DNA of 64,000 nucleotides. Origin: Allochromatium humboldtianum (GTDB lineage Bacteria > Pseudomonadota > Gammaproteobacteria > Chromatiales > Chromatiaceae). Of this stretch, positions 46,902-59,001 are shown piece by piece. The position numbers were made by a program, and so were the translations under genes. The stretch is from positions 372,001 through 436,000 of the forward strand of contig NZ_JABZEO010000003.1 of assembly GCF_013385175.1 (NCBI RefSeq). The letters run 5' to 3'. Numbering within the stretch: position 1 is the first letter of the stretch; every line of letters begins with the position of its first letter. The notes under the pieces were generated by a model. It made no database searches and had not been told where the DNA came from. It saw only the letters and a list, made by a program, of their open reading frames with translations.

Positions 46902-48568
46902 GGCAGATTCCAACTCTGTTTTTGCGCCAGACGCCGCACCCCGGCCAGGGCCTGCTCGAAGTCGAGCCGGGCGATCGCGGCGGCGATCGGGGCATAGTCG
47001 GCCTGTAGCGCGGAACCCTGTAGCCAGGATTCGATCTCGTGGCTGAGCCGGCGCGCCCGACTCTGCCGATTGTCGAGCATCCAGGCCAGTGTGTGGAGCT
47101 TCGGGTGCAGGGCGTCCAGATCCAGTCGCTTGGGCGTTGCGCGCTGCTCCGATGGCCGTTCGGGCGCGGTGGTGGGCGCGGATGCCTGGGACGCCCGGCT
47201 TCCGGCATAGTCGGTGATGTCGACGAGATGCAGCGGCGCCGTGAACCAGAAGGTGCTGCCCTCGCCGAGCCGGCTCTCGACCCCGATATCACCGCCCATC
47301 AGCTCGACCAGACGCCGGCTGAGGCTCAGGCCCAGGCCGGTACCGCCGTGGACGCGACTGGCCGACATATCGGCCTGCTGAAAGGGGGCGAAGAGCGTCC
47401 GGCACTGCTCGGGCGTCAAGCCGATGCCCGTATCCTCGATCGAGAAGCGCAGCACGAGACGCTCGCCGGCCGCCGTCCTGGAGACCGCGCGCTCGGGCGC
47501 GGCGACCAGCACGACCCCGACCCGGACGCCGCCGCGCTCGGTGAACTCGATGGCGTTGTCGACCAGATGGTCGAGCACCTGCTGGATGCGCAAGGGGTCG
47601 CCGGCGAGGACGGGCGGCACCTCGGGCGCCCTCACACAGGTGAACGTCAGTCCCTTCTCCTCGGCGCAGGGCCCGTAGAGCTGGCGCGTGCGGTCGAGGA
47701 TGTTGTCGAGATTCAGGGGCGTGGACTCCAGACGCAGATAGCCGGACTCGACCTTGGAATAGTCCAGGATGTCGTTGAGCAGGCTCGAGAGCGCCGCCGC
47801 CGAGTCATGGATCTTGAGCAGATAGTCACTCTGGTGCGGGGTCATGGGCTCGGAGCCGTCGAGCAACAGGTTCGACAGTCCGATGAGCGCGTTCATGGGG
47901 GTGCGCAGTTCGTGCCCCATGTTGGCCAGAAAGGCGCTCTTGGCCGCGTTGGCCTGCTCGGCGGCCAGCTTGGCCTGCATGAGTTCGTGCGAGAGCACGC
48001 GCAGGGCCTGCTCGGCCCGGCGATCGACCAGGGCCACCAGAACCTGACGCTCGCCCGGCGTGCGCTCGCTCAGGGGCATGAGATGCACGTCGAACCAGGC
48101 TTCGCCATCCCCCTGGACCTTCAGAGCCATGGACTCCAACTGATAGGGGCCGAGGTCGAGCGCGGTACGCATGAGACTGTGCAGCCGGGTGCGGCTCGGG
48201 AAGTCGAAGAGCTGGAACAGCGAGCCGCGCTGCAAGGCGATATGGCGGCTGATGCCCAGTACCTCGTGCGCCTGTTCGTTGGCCTCGACGATGAAACCGC
48301 CGGCATCGACCACGATGGCCGGCACGGGCAGAGACGCGAAGAGACGCCGATAGCGCTCCATGGCGACCGCGATGTGATCCTGCGCCAGCATCAGTTCATC
48401 GTTCTGGATCTCCAACTCGGCCTGGTAGACCCGCAGTTCCTCGACCAGATGCGAGAGTTCCAGCGCCTTGGAGCCGTCCGGGTCCAGGGTCAGGCCGGCC
48501 TGTCCCTCGGCGATCGCCTGCTCGGCGCGCTCGCGCAGTTGGTTGAAATCGAGCTGGCGCCGCTTCAA
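46898..48568 (-). CDS. PAS-histidine kinase
   Basis: The 556-residue soluble kinase has an N-terminal helical segment, a PAS domain (about residues 75-200; AIVVDAGGFIVEANEQAHEVLG), HisKA with NMGHELRTPMNALIG, and HATPase with DNAIEF, EDTGIGL and GTGLGLSLSRRLVELMGG. A linker and the island's shared C-terminal module follow (LHTLAWMLDNRQSRARRL to ARLDFEQALAGVRR). There is no receiver domain. I place the start at a TTG (48568) overlapping the CheB-CheR stop as TTGA, with GGAG upstream; earlier frames are not in a homologous context. The next kinase is coupled by ATGA. Confidence 0.88.
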   Translation of the reverse strand: MKRRQLDFNQLRERAEQAIAEGQAGLTLDPDGSKALELSHLVEELRVYQAELEIQNDELMLAQDHIAVAMERYRRLFASLPVPAIVVDAGGFIVEANEQAHEVLGISRHIALQRGSLFQLFDFPSRTRLHSLMRTALDLGPYQLESMALKVQGDGEAWFDVHLMPLSERTPGERQVLVALVDRRAEQALRVLSHELMQAKLAAEQANAAKSAFLANMGHELRTPMNALIGLSNLLLDGSEPMTPHQSDYLLKIHDSAAALSSLLNDILDYSKVESGYLRLESTPLNLDNILDRTRQLYGPCAEEKGLTFTCVRAPEVPPVLAGDPLRIQQVLDHLVDNAIEFTERGGVRVGVVLVAAPERAVSRTAAGERLVLRFSIEDTGIGLTPEQCRTLFAPFQQADMSASRVHGGTGLGLSLSRRLVELMGGDIGVESRLGEGSTFWFTAPLHLVDITDYAGSRASQASAPTTAPERPSEQRATPKRLDLDALHPKLHTLAWMLDNRQSRARRLSHEIESWLQGSALQADYAPIAAAIARLDFEQALAGVRRLAQKQSWNLP

Positions 48569-51510
48569 GCCTTGCGACTCCGATGCCAGGACGTGATGTT
48601 GATGTGACTGACCACCACGCCGATGTCCTGACTCATCACGGGGGCCACGTTCATGACGAACCAGCGCTCCTCGCTTGGTGAGTGGCAGGGATATTCCATC
48701 GAGAAGATCGGCAGCGAGCCTTCGAGCACGCTGCGCAGACCGCGATAGGCTTCCTCGGCATAGCCATCTTCCTTGCTCATGCCCGGCTGGCAGATGTCCA
48801 GATAGTTCACCCCAGGGCCGGAGTGCTTGAGATCCTTGTCGCCGTTGGCGCGCGCGAAGCGTCGCCAGGCGGCGTTGACCATGATGATGCAGCCGCCGTG
48901 GTCGAGCACGGCGATGTGCTCGGGCAGCGCGTCGAGGATGGATTGCAGCCGACGCGCGTCGTGGAAGGCGGTCACGTCGACGAAGGTGGCCACCACGCCG
49001 TTGATGGTGGTCGAGGGGATCAGATACGGCAGGATGCGCACCAGATAGGTCTTCTTGTCGTCGAGCGTCACCACCTCGGTCTCGACCGAGCGCTGGGCGC
49101 CGAGGGTCTGGCGCAGATCCTCGATCAGGCTCGGGTAGCGCAGCACGTGCGAGATGTCGCCCAGCGGACGCCCGGCGTCGGACTCGCGCAGCTTGAAGAT
49201 CTGGGTCGCGTCCGGACTGAAGCGCGTGATGTGCAGCTCTGAGTCGAGAAAGATGGTGGCCACGCCGGCGGCCTTGGCCATGCTGTCGAGATCGGCGTTG
49301 ACGCGGTTGAGCACCAGCATCTTTTCCTGGAACTCGGCATTGACGGTGCTCATCTCCTCGTTGACCGACTGCAACTCCTCGTTGGAGCTTTGCAGCTCCT
49401 CGTTGGAGGCCATGAGTTCTTCGTTGGTGGCCTGAAGCTCCTCGTTGGAGGTCTCCAGTTCCTCGATGGTCGCCTGGAGACTCTCGCGGGTGGCGCCCAG
49501 CTCGCGTTCGAGCACGGCCACGCGCGCCATGGTCTCGGCATCGACGTCGACCGGCTCGGCGGCCGCCGTCGCCGTCTGGTTCGGAGCGGCCTCGAAGCAC
49601 AGCAGCGTCAGACGCTCATCGCTCTCGCTGTGCAGCGGATGGGCCGACAGCCGGATGGTGCGCTGTTCGCCGCTCTTGAGCGTCGCATCGAGCAGATCGG
49701 AGACGATCGAACAGCGATCGCGCGTGGCCTTGTAGAGCAGTGCGGCGGCCACCGGCGTGAGCTTTTCGGGCAACAGCCGGCTGACCTCCAGACTGGCCGC
49801 ACCCTCGCGGGTCTGGAGATAGGGGTTGACGTCGCCGAACAGATGGATGACTTCGTGCTGGTGATTGACGACGATCGCCGGCGGGGCATAGAGCGAGAGC
49901 AGGGCCGTGACGCCGAGACTGGCCACCGAGGCTTCGCTCGCGCCGTGACGCGACTTGGCCAACTGGGGCGCCTTGCCGAGCGTCGGCGGCGTGAGCAGCG
50001 CCGCGCCCCGGCGTTCCAGGAACGGCAGCGACATGGCGCCGACGCGCCGGAACAGCTTGTGCTTGGCGCTGATGGTCTGCAAGCCTTCGGTGGAGGCCGA
50101 GAGCGATTCGCTGGAACCGAGCAGCAGCACCCCGCCCTCGCGGATGGCGTACTGCAGCGAGCGCAGGGCATGTTCCTGGGCGGCTGAATTGAAATAGATG
50201 AGCGTGTTGCGGCAGACCACCAGATCCATCTTGGTGAAGGGCGGATCGGCGAGCAGATTGTGCCGGGCGAAGACGATGCACTGACGCAGTTCGTTCTTGA
50301 TGACGAAGCGGTCGCCCTGCCTGGTGAAGAAGCGTTCCAGACGCTCGGGCGAGAGTTCGGCGGCGGCCGATTCGGGATACTGACCGACGCTGGCCGTCTC
50401 GACGCAGGACTGATCGACGTCGGTGGCAAAGATTTTGAGGTTCGGCCAGCGGCGTTCGCGTTCGAAGGCTTCGATGAACAGCATGCCGATGGTATAGGCT
50501 TCCTCGCCCGTGGCCACGCCCGCGATCCAGACCCGGATCGGCTCATTGGGCGGACGGTCGGCGACCATGGGCGCGATCACACTCTCGCCCAGCAGGCTGA
50601 AGGTCTCGGGATCGCGGAAGAAGCTTGTGACCGAGATCAGCATCTCGCGCCGCAGGGTGATGATCTCGTTGCGGTCGTGTTCGAGCAGATCGTAGTACTG
50701 ATACAGCTCCGGGGTGTGGCGCACCTGCATCCGCCGGTCGATGCGGCGCATGACCGTGGTCGGCTTGTAGTCGGAGAAGTCGATCCCGCCGACCTGATGC
50801 AGCAGATGCAGGAGCGCCGCCAGCACTTCCTCGGTGGTCATGTTGGCGCGCGGCACCAGCCGCGGCGGCTCGATCTCGGGTTCTTCGTAGGGAAGGTTGC
50901 GGATGTGGGCCAGCAGCCGCGCCGGAATATCCTCGGCCGGCAGGATGGCGTCGACCAGTCCGGTGGCGATCACGCTGCGCGGCATACCGTCGAACTTGGC
51001 CGACTCCGGCTCCTGGGCCATGAGGAAACCGCCGGCGGCATTGATGGCCACCGAGCCGCGCGTGCCGTCGGTGCCCGTGCCCGAGAGGATGATGCCGACG
51101 GCATGGCGGTCGTAGACGTCGGCCAGCGAGGAGAAGAAGATGTCGATCGGCAGGGTCAGGCCGCGCGGATTCTTCGGCGTCAGATGCAGATGCCCCTTGG
51201 AGACGTGCATGATGGCGCCGGGCGGGATCAGATAGACGTGGTTGGCGTCCATCGGCATGTCGTCCTCGACCATGGTCACCGGCATCTCGGTGTGACGGGC
51301 GAGCAGATTGCTCATCATGCTCTTGTGGTCGGGCGACAGATGCTGCACCACCACGAAGGCCGCGCCGAGATCGGTCGGGCAGGCCTTGAAGAACTTCTCC
51401 AGCGCGTCGAGACCGCCGGCCGAGGCGCCGATGCAGACGACATAGCCGTCGAAGGGGGCCGACTTGGGGGCGTCGGTCCCTTCGCTCTTGGGCGGGGCGT
51501 TCTTTTTCAT
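48565..51510 (-). CDS. CheB-CheR fusion with coiled coil and PAS domains
   Basis: The 981-residue protein fuses a CheB methylesterase domain (about 20-205; Ser in CIGASAGG, His in VVVQHLSPDH, Asp in GTGTDGTRG) to a CheR methyltransferase (about 225-480; SVTSFFRDPETF, RVWIAGVATGEEAYTIG). A striking coiled coil follows (about 665-730) built from the repeat SNEELQ, then two PAS domains (about 740-975). CheB here lacks a receiver domain. Such fusions occur in non-chemotactic signalling systems where kinases act with them; no MCP or CheA is nearby. The ATG at 51510 matches the CheB start. It heads an operon with two kinases and is divergent from two more. Confidence 0.93.
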   Translation of the reverse strand: MKKNAPPKSEGTDAPKSAPFDGYVVCIGASAGGLDALEKFFKACPTDLGAAFVVVQHLSPDHKSMMSNLLARHTEMPVTMVEDDMPMDANHVYLIPPGAIMHVSKGHLHLTPKNPRGLTLPIDIFFSSLADVYDRHAVGIILSGTGTDGTRGSVAINAAGGFLMAQEPESAKFDGMPRSVIATGLVDAILPAEDIPARLLAHIRNLPYEEPEIEPPRLVPRANMTTEEVLAALLHLLHQVGGIDFSDYKPTTVMRRIDRRMQVRHTPELYQYYDLLEHDRNEIITLRREMLISVTSFFRDPETFSLLGESVIAPMVADRPPNEPIRVWIAGVATGEEAYTIGMLFIEAFERERRWPNLKIFATDVDQSCVETASVGQYPESAAAELSPERLERFFTRQGDRFVIKNELRQCIVFARHNLLADPPFTKMDLVVCRNTLIYFNSAAQEHALRSLQYAIREGGVLLLGSSESLSASTEGLQTISAKHKLFRRVGAMSLPFLERRGAALLTPPTLGKAPQLAKSRHGASEASVASLGVTALLSLYAPPAIVVNHQHEVIHLFGDVNPYLQTREGAASLEVSRLLPEKLTPVAAALLYKATRDRCSIVSDLLDATLKSGEQRTIRLSAHPLHSESDERLTLLCFEAAPNQTATAAAEPVDVDAETMARVAVLERELGATRESLQATIEELETSNEELQATNEELMASNEELQSSNEELQSVNEEMSTVNAEFQEKMLVLNRVNADLDSMAKAAGVATIFLDSELHITRFSPDATQIFKLRESDAGRPLGDISHVLRYPSLIEDLRQTLGAQRSVETEVVTLDDKKTYLVRILPYLIPSTTINGVVATFVDVTAFHDARRLQSILDALPEHIAVLDHGGCIIMVNAAWRRFARANGDKDLKHSGPGVNYLDICQPGMSKEDGYAEEAYRGLRSVLEGSLPIFSMEYPCHSPSEERWFVMNVAPVMSQDIGVVVSHINITSWHRSRKA

Positions 51511-51632
51511 CGGCGATGAGGATCCATGGATGTGGCGACGGCTGGGGTTCGGACGCACTCGCGAGTGTTTCTGTTCCCCGCGATGCGGCGTGGACGCGAT
51601 GCGAATCGACGGCGGTCGACGCCGGCAGGGTT

Positions 51633-51649
51633 TAGAATACGGCATTCTA
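51633..51649. promoter_or_regulatory. palindrome TAGAAT-N5-ATTCTA in divergent kinase promoter region
   Basis: TAGAAT (51633-51638) and ATTCTA (51644-51649) form a perfect inverted repeat with spacer ACGGC, in an A/T-rich patch of GC-rich DNA. Each arm reads as a -10-like hexamer on one strand, so this may be a shared operator or overlapping divergent promoters. Confidence 0.4.
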
Positions 51650-51656
51650 TCCAAAA

Positions 51657-51675
51657 GACGCTTCCGAGAAGCGTC
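51657..51675. repeat. perfect hairpin beside the divergent palindrome
   Basis: GACGCTTC (51657-51664) and GAAGCGTC (51668-51675) pair around CGA, 44 bases before the start of the membrane kinase gene. It could be an operator or a 5'-leader hairpin for that gene. Confidence 0.4.
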
Positions 51676-51718
51676 GAGATTCGCCGCCGAGTCGAGATCA
51701 TGCCCGAACGAGCGCCTC

Positions 51719-54282
51719 ATGCCTGAATCGTCGCGGACTCCGGAGTCCGCCTCCGCCCGTGCCGTTTTCGATGCGCCGTTCCGCGATCCGGGATTCTGGT
51801 TGCTGGCGTTCAATCTGGCGGCCCTGGCGATCTTTACCGTTTGGCTGCAGGCGCACTGGGGCAGCGAGCACTGGAGCACGCTGATCGCCAATCTGGCCTT
51901 CATCCTGTTCCATGTCTCATACCTGATCCTGCTGTGGCGCACGGCGCGCGCGCCCTGGATCGAGCCGGTCATTCGTCGCGGCTGGCGGCTGATCGCGTTC
52001 GGCGAGCTGGCCTATCTGAGCGGCGAGATCACCTGGTTGGTCTATGAGAATCTGCTCGGGATCGAACCCTTTCCTTCACTGGCGGATCTGGGTTATCTGG
52101 CCTTCTTCCCGCTGATGCTCGCCGGAATCCTGAGTTTCGCACGTCCGCTGGAGGCGCGCGGCGAGCGGCTGCTGTTCTGGCTGGATCTGAGCGTGATCGC
52201 GATCGGCGTGGCGACCCTGGTATGGTACTTCCCGCTGCGCGCCATCACCGCCGCCGAGGATGTCGAGGTCGTGGCGTTGGTGCTGGCCTATCCGGTCAGC
52301 GATGCGGTGCTGCTGGTCGGCATGGCGGTCTGGCTGTTGCGGCCCAGACGCAAGCGCGCGGCGGCGCCCATGCTATGGCTGATGTCGGGGCTGCTCGTCT
52401 TTCTGCTGGCCGACCTGCGTTTCGCCCAGGAAGCGGCCACCGGCGAGTATGCCGTCGGTCAACTCACCGATGTCTTCTACCATCTGGCCACGGTGATGAT
52501 GATGGCGGCGGCCTATCTGGAGTATCGCGATCGCCGCCCCGGTTCCGTCCCGCCCGACGACGGACGGGCGCTCGTCCCGAAGCGTCCCGAATGGGGTCTG
52601 GCGATCCTGCCCTATCTGGCGATCGGCGCCGTCTACGCCCTCATCATTCCGACTGTATTCGACTGGCTGCCGGGCCACACCCAGGATCGCGACGGCACGG
52701 AACTCGGCATCCTGATCCTGGTCGCGACGATCCTGGTCGTCCTGGCCATGCTGCGTCAGGCGATCGCCGCCGGCGAGCTGGCGCGCCTGAAGACCGAGCA
52801 CGCCGTCCAAATCGGCGAGATCCGTTTCGCCGCGCTCGCGCGTCACTCCTCGGATCTCATCATCCTGACCGACACGGATCTGCGGGCGCGCTTCGCGAGC
52901 GATTCCGTACAGCGCGTGCTCGGTCATTCGCCGCGCGAGCTGACGCAGGTCTCGCTGCTCGACTCTCTACGCCCGGAGGATCAGGCGCAGGCCGCCCGCT
53001 TCATCGCCCGTGTTCTGGACGCCCCGGACATCACCCTGGTCACGGAGTGGTCCATGCGCCATGCCGACGGCGCCTGGCGCGACATCGAGATCCTGGCCAC
53101 CAACCTGAGCCGCAACCCGGCCGTCGGCGGTCTGGTGCTCAACGGGCGCGACATCAGCGAGCGCAAGCGCAACGAACATGAGTTGCAACAGGCGCGCGCC
53201 GCCGCCGAGTCGGCCAACCGCGCCAAGGGCGAGTTCCTGGCCAACATGAGCCATGAGATCCGTACCCCGATGAATGCCGTGATCGGATTCACCGACCTGT
53301 TGCTCGATTCGTCACCGACGGCGCAGCAACGCGATTACATCGAACGCATCCATCTGGCCGCCACCGCCCTGCTCGGCGTGCTGAACGACATCCTGGACTA
53401 TTCCAAGATCGAGGCCGGACAGATGCAGTTGGAATCGATCCCGGTTCAGATCCGGCAGGTGCTCGATACCGTGCGCGCCCTGTTCGAGCTCCAGGCGCGC
53501 AAGAAGCGGCTGCGCCTGGAGTTCAGGCTGGCGTCCGAGACGCCCGAGCGGCTGCTGGGCGATCCTTTGCGGCTGTTGCAGGTGCTCAACAATCTGGTCG
53601 GCAATGCGCTCAAGTTCACGCACGCCGGAGGCGTTCAGGTGCGCGTCGAGTGCCTGGACGCTACCGAGTCGGCGGTGCGGCTGAAGATCTCGGTCAGCGA
53701 TACCGGCATCGGGCTGACGCCGGAACAGTTGGCGCGGCTGTTCAACGTCTTCCATCAGGCCGACGCCTCGACCACGCGCCAGTACGGCGGCACCGGGCTG
53801 GGACTGAGCATCTGCAAGCGTCTGACCGAGCTGATGGGCGGCGAGATCGGCGTGGAGAGCGTCGCCGGTCAGGGCAGCACCTTCTGGTTCACGGCGCGCC
53901 TGGAACGACCCGCGCCGAGGAGCGAATGGAACCCGGACGCCGAGAGCGAGCCGGCGGAGATCCATGCTCCGCACTGGCCGCTACAGGCGCTGTCTGAAAT
54001 CGAACCCGAGACGTCTGCGGCTCCGGCGGCGAATCCCGCCGTGTCCGACCAGGATCCGAGCCGGTTGACTGGACGTCTGGACGAACTCGACGCGCTGCTG
54101 GCGACCCACAGTAGTCGGGCGCGGCATCTGAATCGCGAGATCCTGGCCGAACTCATCGGCACGCCCCGGCATTCCGGCTATGCGCCCGTTGCGGAGTCGA
54201 TCGGCGCCCTCGATTTCGAAACGGCCCGCGAGCGGTTGCAACGCTTCCGTCGCGAGCACGCACCACAGTCAATCGAAAAGCG

Positions 54283-54286
<4 letters not shown>
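51719..54286 (+). CDS. membrane PAS-histidine kinase
   Basis: The 855-residue kinase has about nine N-terminal hydrophobic helices (residues ~25-350) forming an unnamed membrane sensor module. Other parts are a PAS domain (about 365-485), HisKA with [15 protein letters not shown], and HATPase with GNALKFT, SDTGIGL and [19 protein letters not shown] linker and the island's C-terminal module follow ([16 protein letters not shown] to [13 protein letters not shown]). No receiver domain is present, so it needs a partner. The ATG at 51719 lacks a strong Shine-Dalgarno. The stop overlaps the next kinase's ATG. The stimulus is unknown. Confidence 0.88.
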
Positions 54287-57270
<2,984 letters not shown>

Positions 57271-57283
57271 GCCGGAACGCACG

Positions 57284-58159
57284 TCAGGTGTCCTGAAGGC
57301 GGTCGTAATAGCGCGCCCGATAGATCAGACGCGGCGTCGGGCCGTCCGTGAAGCCGCTTCGGGTGTGCAGCACATTGTTGCTGAGCAGACCCCAGCCGGA
57401 TTCCAGGCGCCCGCAGACACTCCAGGACGTACCCTGCTCGAACAGGGTCTTGAGCGTCGCGACGGCCTCAAGGGTGACGGGATCGTCGCGCCAGCGGATG
57501 TTGCGTGCGCGATTGGTATAGCGCATGTGCAGCCGTCCGTCGGGTCGCACCGAGAACACCGGGCCGGGCTGCTCGGGCCGGACTTCCTCGCCATCGACAT
57601 GATTGGCCGGGATGGTCATGCACTCCGGGTGCATCAGAGCGCGGATGAACTCGGGATTGCGGTCGCGCAGCAGGATGTAGGCGATCTCGTGGTCGAGCAG
57701 GTCGTTCGCCCCGCCCTCCTCGGCCGGATGGACGCAGTGCAGCAGCAGACCATGGATCTGGTGCTCGGGGTCGTTGTAGTAGCCGTCGGTGTGCCAGGAG
57801 ATGGGACGGTTCGAATAGGGGATGTAGTCGCGATGACGGGCGTCGGTCTGCACCGTCAGCGAGGTGATGGCGTCCTCATCGGCGCCGGGGTTGTGGTCGA
57901 GCCGGTGCAGGCCCAGGCTGGCGCCGAGTGCGCGCGGGATCTCCTTGTCCGGGTCGTCGCCGGTGGCGCCGACATAGATGGCCATGTTGGCGATCCGGCA
58001 GCGCTCCAGGATGGCCGAGCGCTCGGCGTCGGTGAGCCGGCGCGGGTCACGGACCTCGACGATCAGCGCCCCGAGAGCGGTCGGCGCCTGTTCGAGCTTA
58101 CGCTCGCGCCAGCGTTGGTAAGCCGAGTCGTCGTCGAGCGCAAAGGGTGAATCCGGCAT
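57284..58159 (-). CDS. TauD/TfdA-family Fe(II)/2-oxoglutarate-dependent dioxygenase
   Basis: The 291-residue protein shows the iron facial triad: His123 and Asp125 in WHTDGYY and a distal His265 in NNVLHTRSGF. An Arg shortly after (RLIYRARYYDR) may bind 2-oxoglutarate. The family oxidises sulfonates, betaines, phosphonates and other compounds; no neighbour indicates the substrate. It ends 13 bases from the convergent hybrid kinase and begins 3 bases after the VanZ-like gene, so it is probably cotranscribed with that gene. Confidence 0.85.
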   Translation of the reverse strand: MPDSPFALDDDSAYQRWRERKLEQAPTALGALIVEVRDPRRLTDAERSAILERCRIANMAIYVGATGDDPDKEIPRALGASLGLHRLDHNPGADEDAITSLTVQTDARHRDYIPYSNRPISWHTDGYYNDPEHQIHGLLLHCVHPAEEGGANDLLDHEIAYILLRDRNPEFIRALMHPECMTIPANHVDGEEVRPEQPGPVFSVRPDGRLHMRYTNRARNIRWRDDPVTLEAVATLKTLFEQGTSWSVCGRLESGWGLLSNNVLHTRSGFTDGPTPRLIYRARYYDRLQDT

Positions 58160-58162
58160 GTG

Positions 58163-58567
58163 TCAGGTGTCTCCAGTCGCTTGCGGGAGCGGTTGTGGCT
58201 GAGATGGGGTGCGTGGAAAGACCTTCCACTGGGGAAAGCGCCACTTGAGTCCCGAATAGAGCGCCAGCCCCAGCAGATCGGCCAGCAGATCGAACCAGGA
58301 AGCGTCGCGATAGGGTAGCTCGTATTGCAGCGACTCGATGAACACCGCATAGCACAGCAGCCAGCCCCAGCGCTTCCAGGCCTGTTCGCGTCCGGGCCAG
58401 CCGCCGTCGGCCAGCCAGGCGAGAACCAGGAAGGCCAGCAGATGATTGGCCTTGTCGAAGCCGAGTCCGGGCACCGTCTCGGTGGGCGTCAGGGCCAGAT
58501 AGAGCACGGCCAGCAGGCAGATCAGCAGGGCGACACGATAGAGTGGTCTGGGGATATCGAAAGACAT
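58163..58567 (-). CDS. VanZ-like membrane protein
   Basis: The 134-residue protein (from this start) has three to four hydrophobic helices with the VanZ-type arrangement: LTPTETVPG, DKANHLLAFLVLAWL, a central FIESLQYELPYRDASWFDLLADLLGLALY. VanZ proteins are linked to teicoplanin resistance in enterococci, but in proteobacteria the function is unknown. I chose the second of two adjacent ATGs because GAGG lies at suitable spacing; an upstream in-frame start at 58636 would add a non-conserved N terminus. The TauD-like gene follows immediately. Confidence 0.8.
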   Translation of the reverse strand: MSFDIPRPLYRVALLICLLAVLYLALTPTETVPGLGFDKANHLLAFLVLAWLADGGWPGREQAWKRWGWLLCYAVFIESLQYELPYRDASWFDLLADLLGLALYSGLKWRFPQWKVFPRTPSQPQPLPQATGDT

Positions 58568-58687
58568 CATTGCCTCGGGAGCCTGTGGGATGGGCTCAGG
58601 TTTCGCCTGAGCTGTGGCGAGGTATTGTAGTATCAAGCGTCTTCATGGCAAATGCAGCAACATCCCCCCTGATCGAGAGGTCGTCTC

Positions 58688-58723
58688 ATGTCCGCCCTCG
58701 CCTTCGCTTACCGCCCGACACTC
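58688..58723 (+). pseudogene. possible 5' remnant of a gene interrupted by the IscB element
   Basis: An ATG at 58688 with GAGAGG at good spacing opens a frame reading MSALAFAYRPTL before it meets the left end of the IscB element, where it becomes meaningless. It may be the start of a gene split by insertion, the 3' part being the remnant right of the element. Too short to identify, and the link between the two is an inference. Bases 58571-58687 hold nothing else recognisable apart from the VanZ promoter side. Confidence 0.3.
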
Positions 58724-59001
58724 TGTCAACTACCCCGGCCTGAAGGCCGGAGCTTGAAAGAGCTAGGTTGACCAGGGAAAGCGGTGAAAACCCGCTGCGT
58801 TTGCAACAGGTCGCACAGACCGACTCCGAGGTGCTTCCTCAGCCTCGGACTCTCGAAGACCCGGATCATGCTGACGAAAGGTAAAGCGTCGAAGGTTCGG
58901 GTCGCCGCCGTGAGGCGGGAGCCGGTTGCAGACATTCCCGAGGGGAGCGAGCCGCAAGGCTCCGTCACCAGGCCCGTAAGGGCGCGTTTTGGAACAGAGC
59001 G
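58724..59001 (+). ncRNA. putative omega-RNA for IscB
   Basis: The 278 bases before iscB have no credible frame but many stems. They include CCGGCC/GGCCGG (58735-58750), AGCGG/CCGCT (58780-58796), CCGAGG/CCTCGG (58826-58848) and GACCCG/CGGGTC (58858-58903) enclosing GACG/CGTC. Two tetraloop hairpins follow: CCGCC-GTGA-GGCGG (58905-58918) and GAGCC-GCAA-GGCTC (58949-58962). CTTGAAAGAGC early in the region resembles the corresponding part of known IscB omega-RNAs. The RNA would form the scaffold for IscB, its guide being read from host DNA just left of the element. Exact ends and fold are not determined. Confidence 0.8.

Noticed and set aside
49350-49460. Short tandem-like repeats considered as a CRISPR or satellite array
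   Set aside because: They encode the SNEELQ coiled-coil repeats of the CheB-CheR protein; spacers and repeat conservation of a CRISPR array are absent.
48569-49600. Upstream extension of the second kinase frame
   Set aside because: Runs inside the CheB-CheR gene in a different frame and lacks kinase or PAS similarity; the TTGA junction explains the start.
51526-51726. 66-codon frame in the divergent kinase promoter region
   Set aside because: Composition is unlike a protein and it spans the palindrome and hairpin; no ribosome-binding site.
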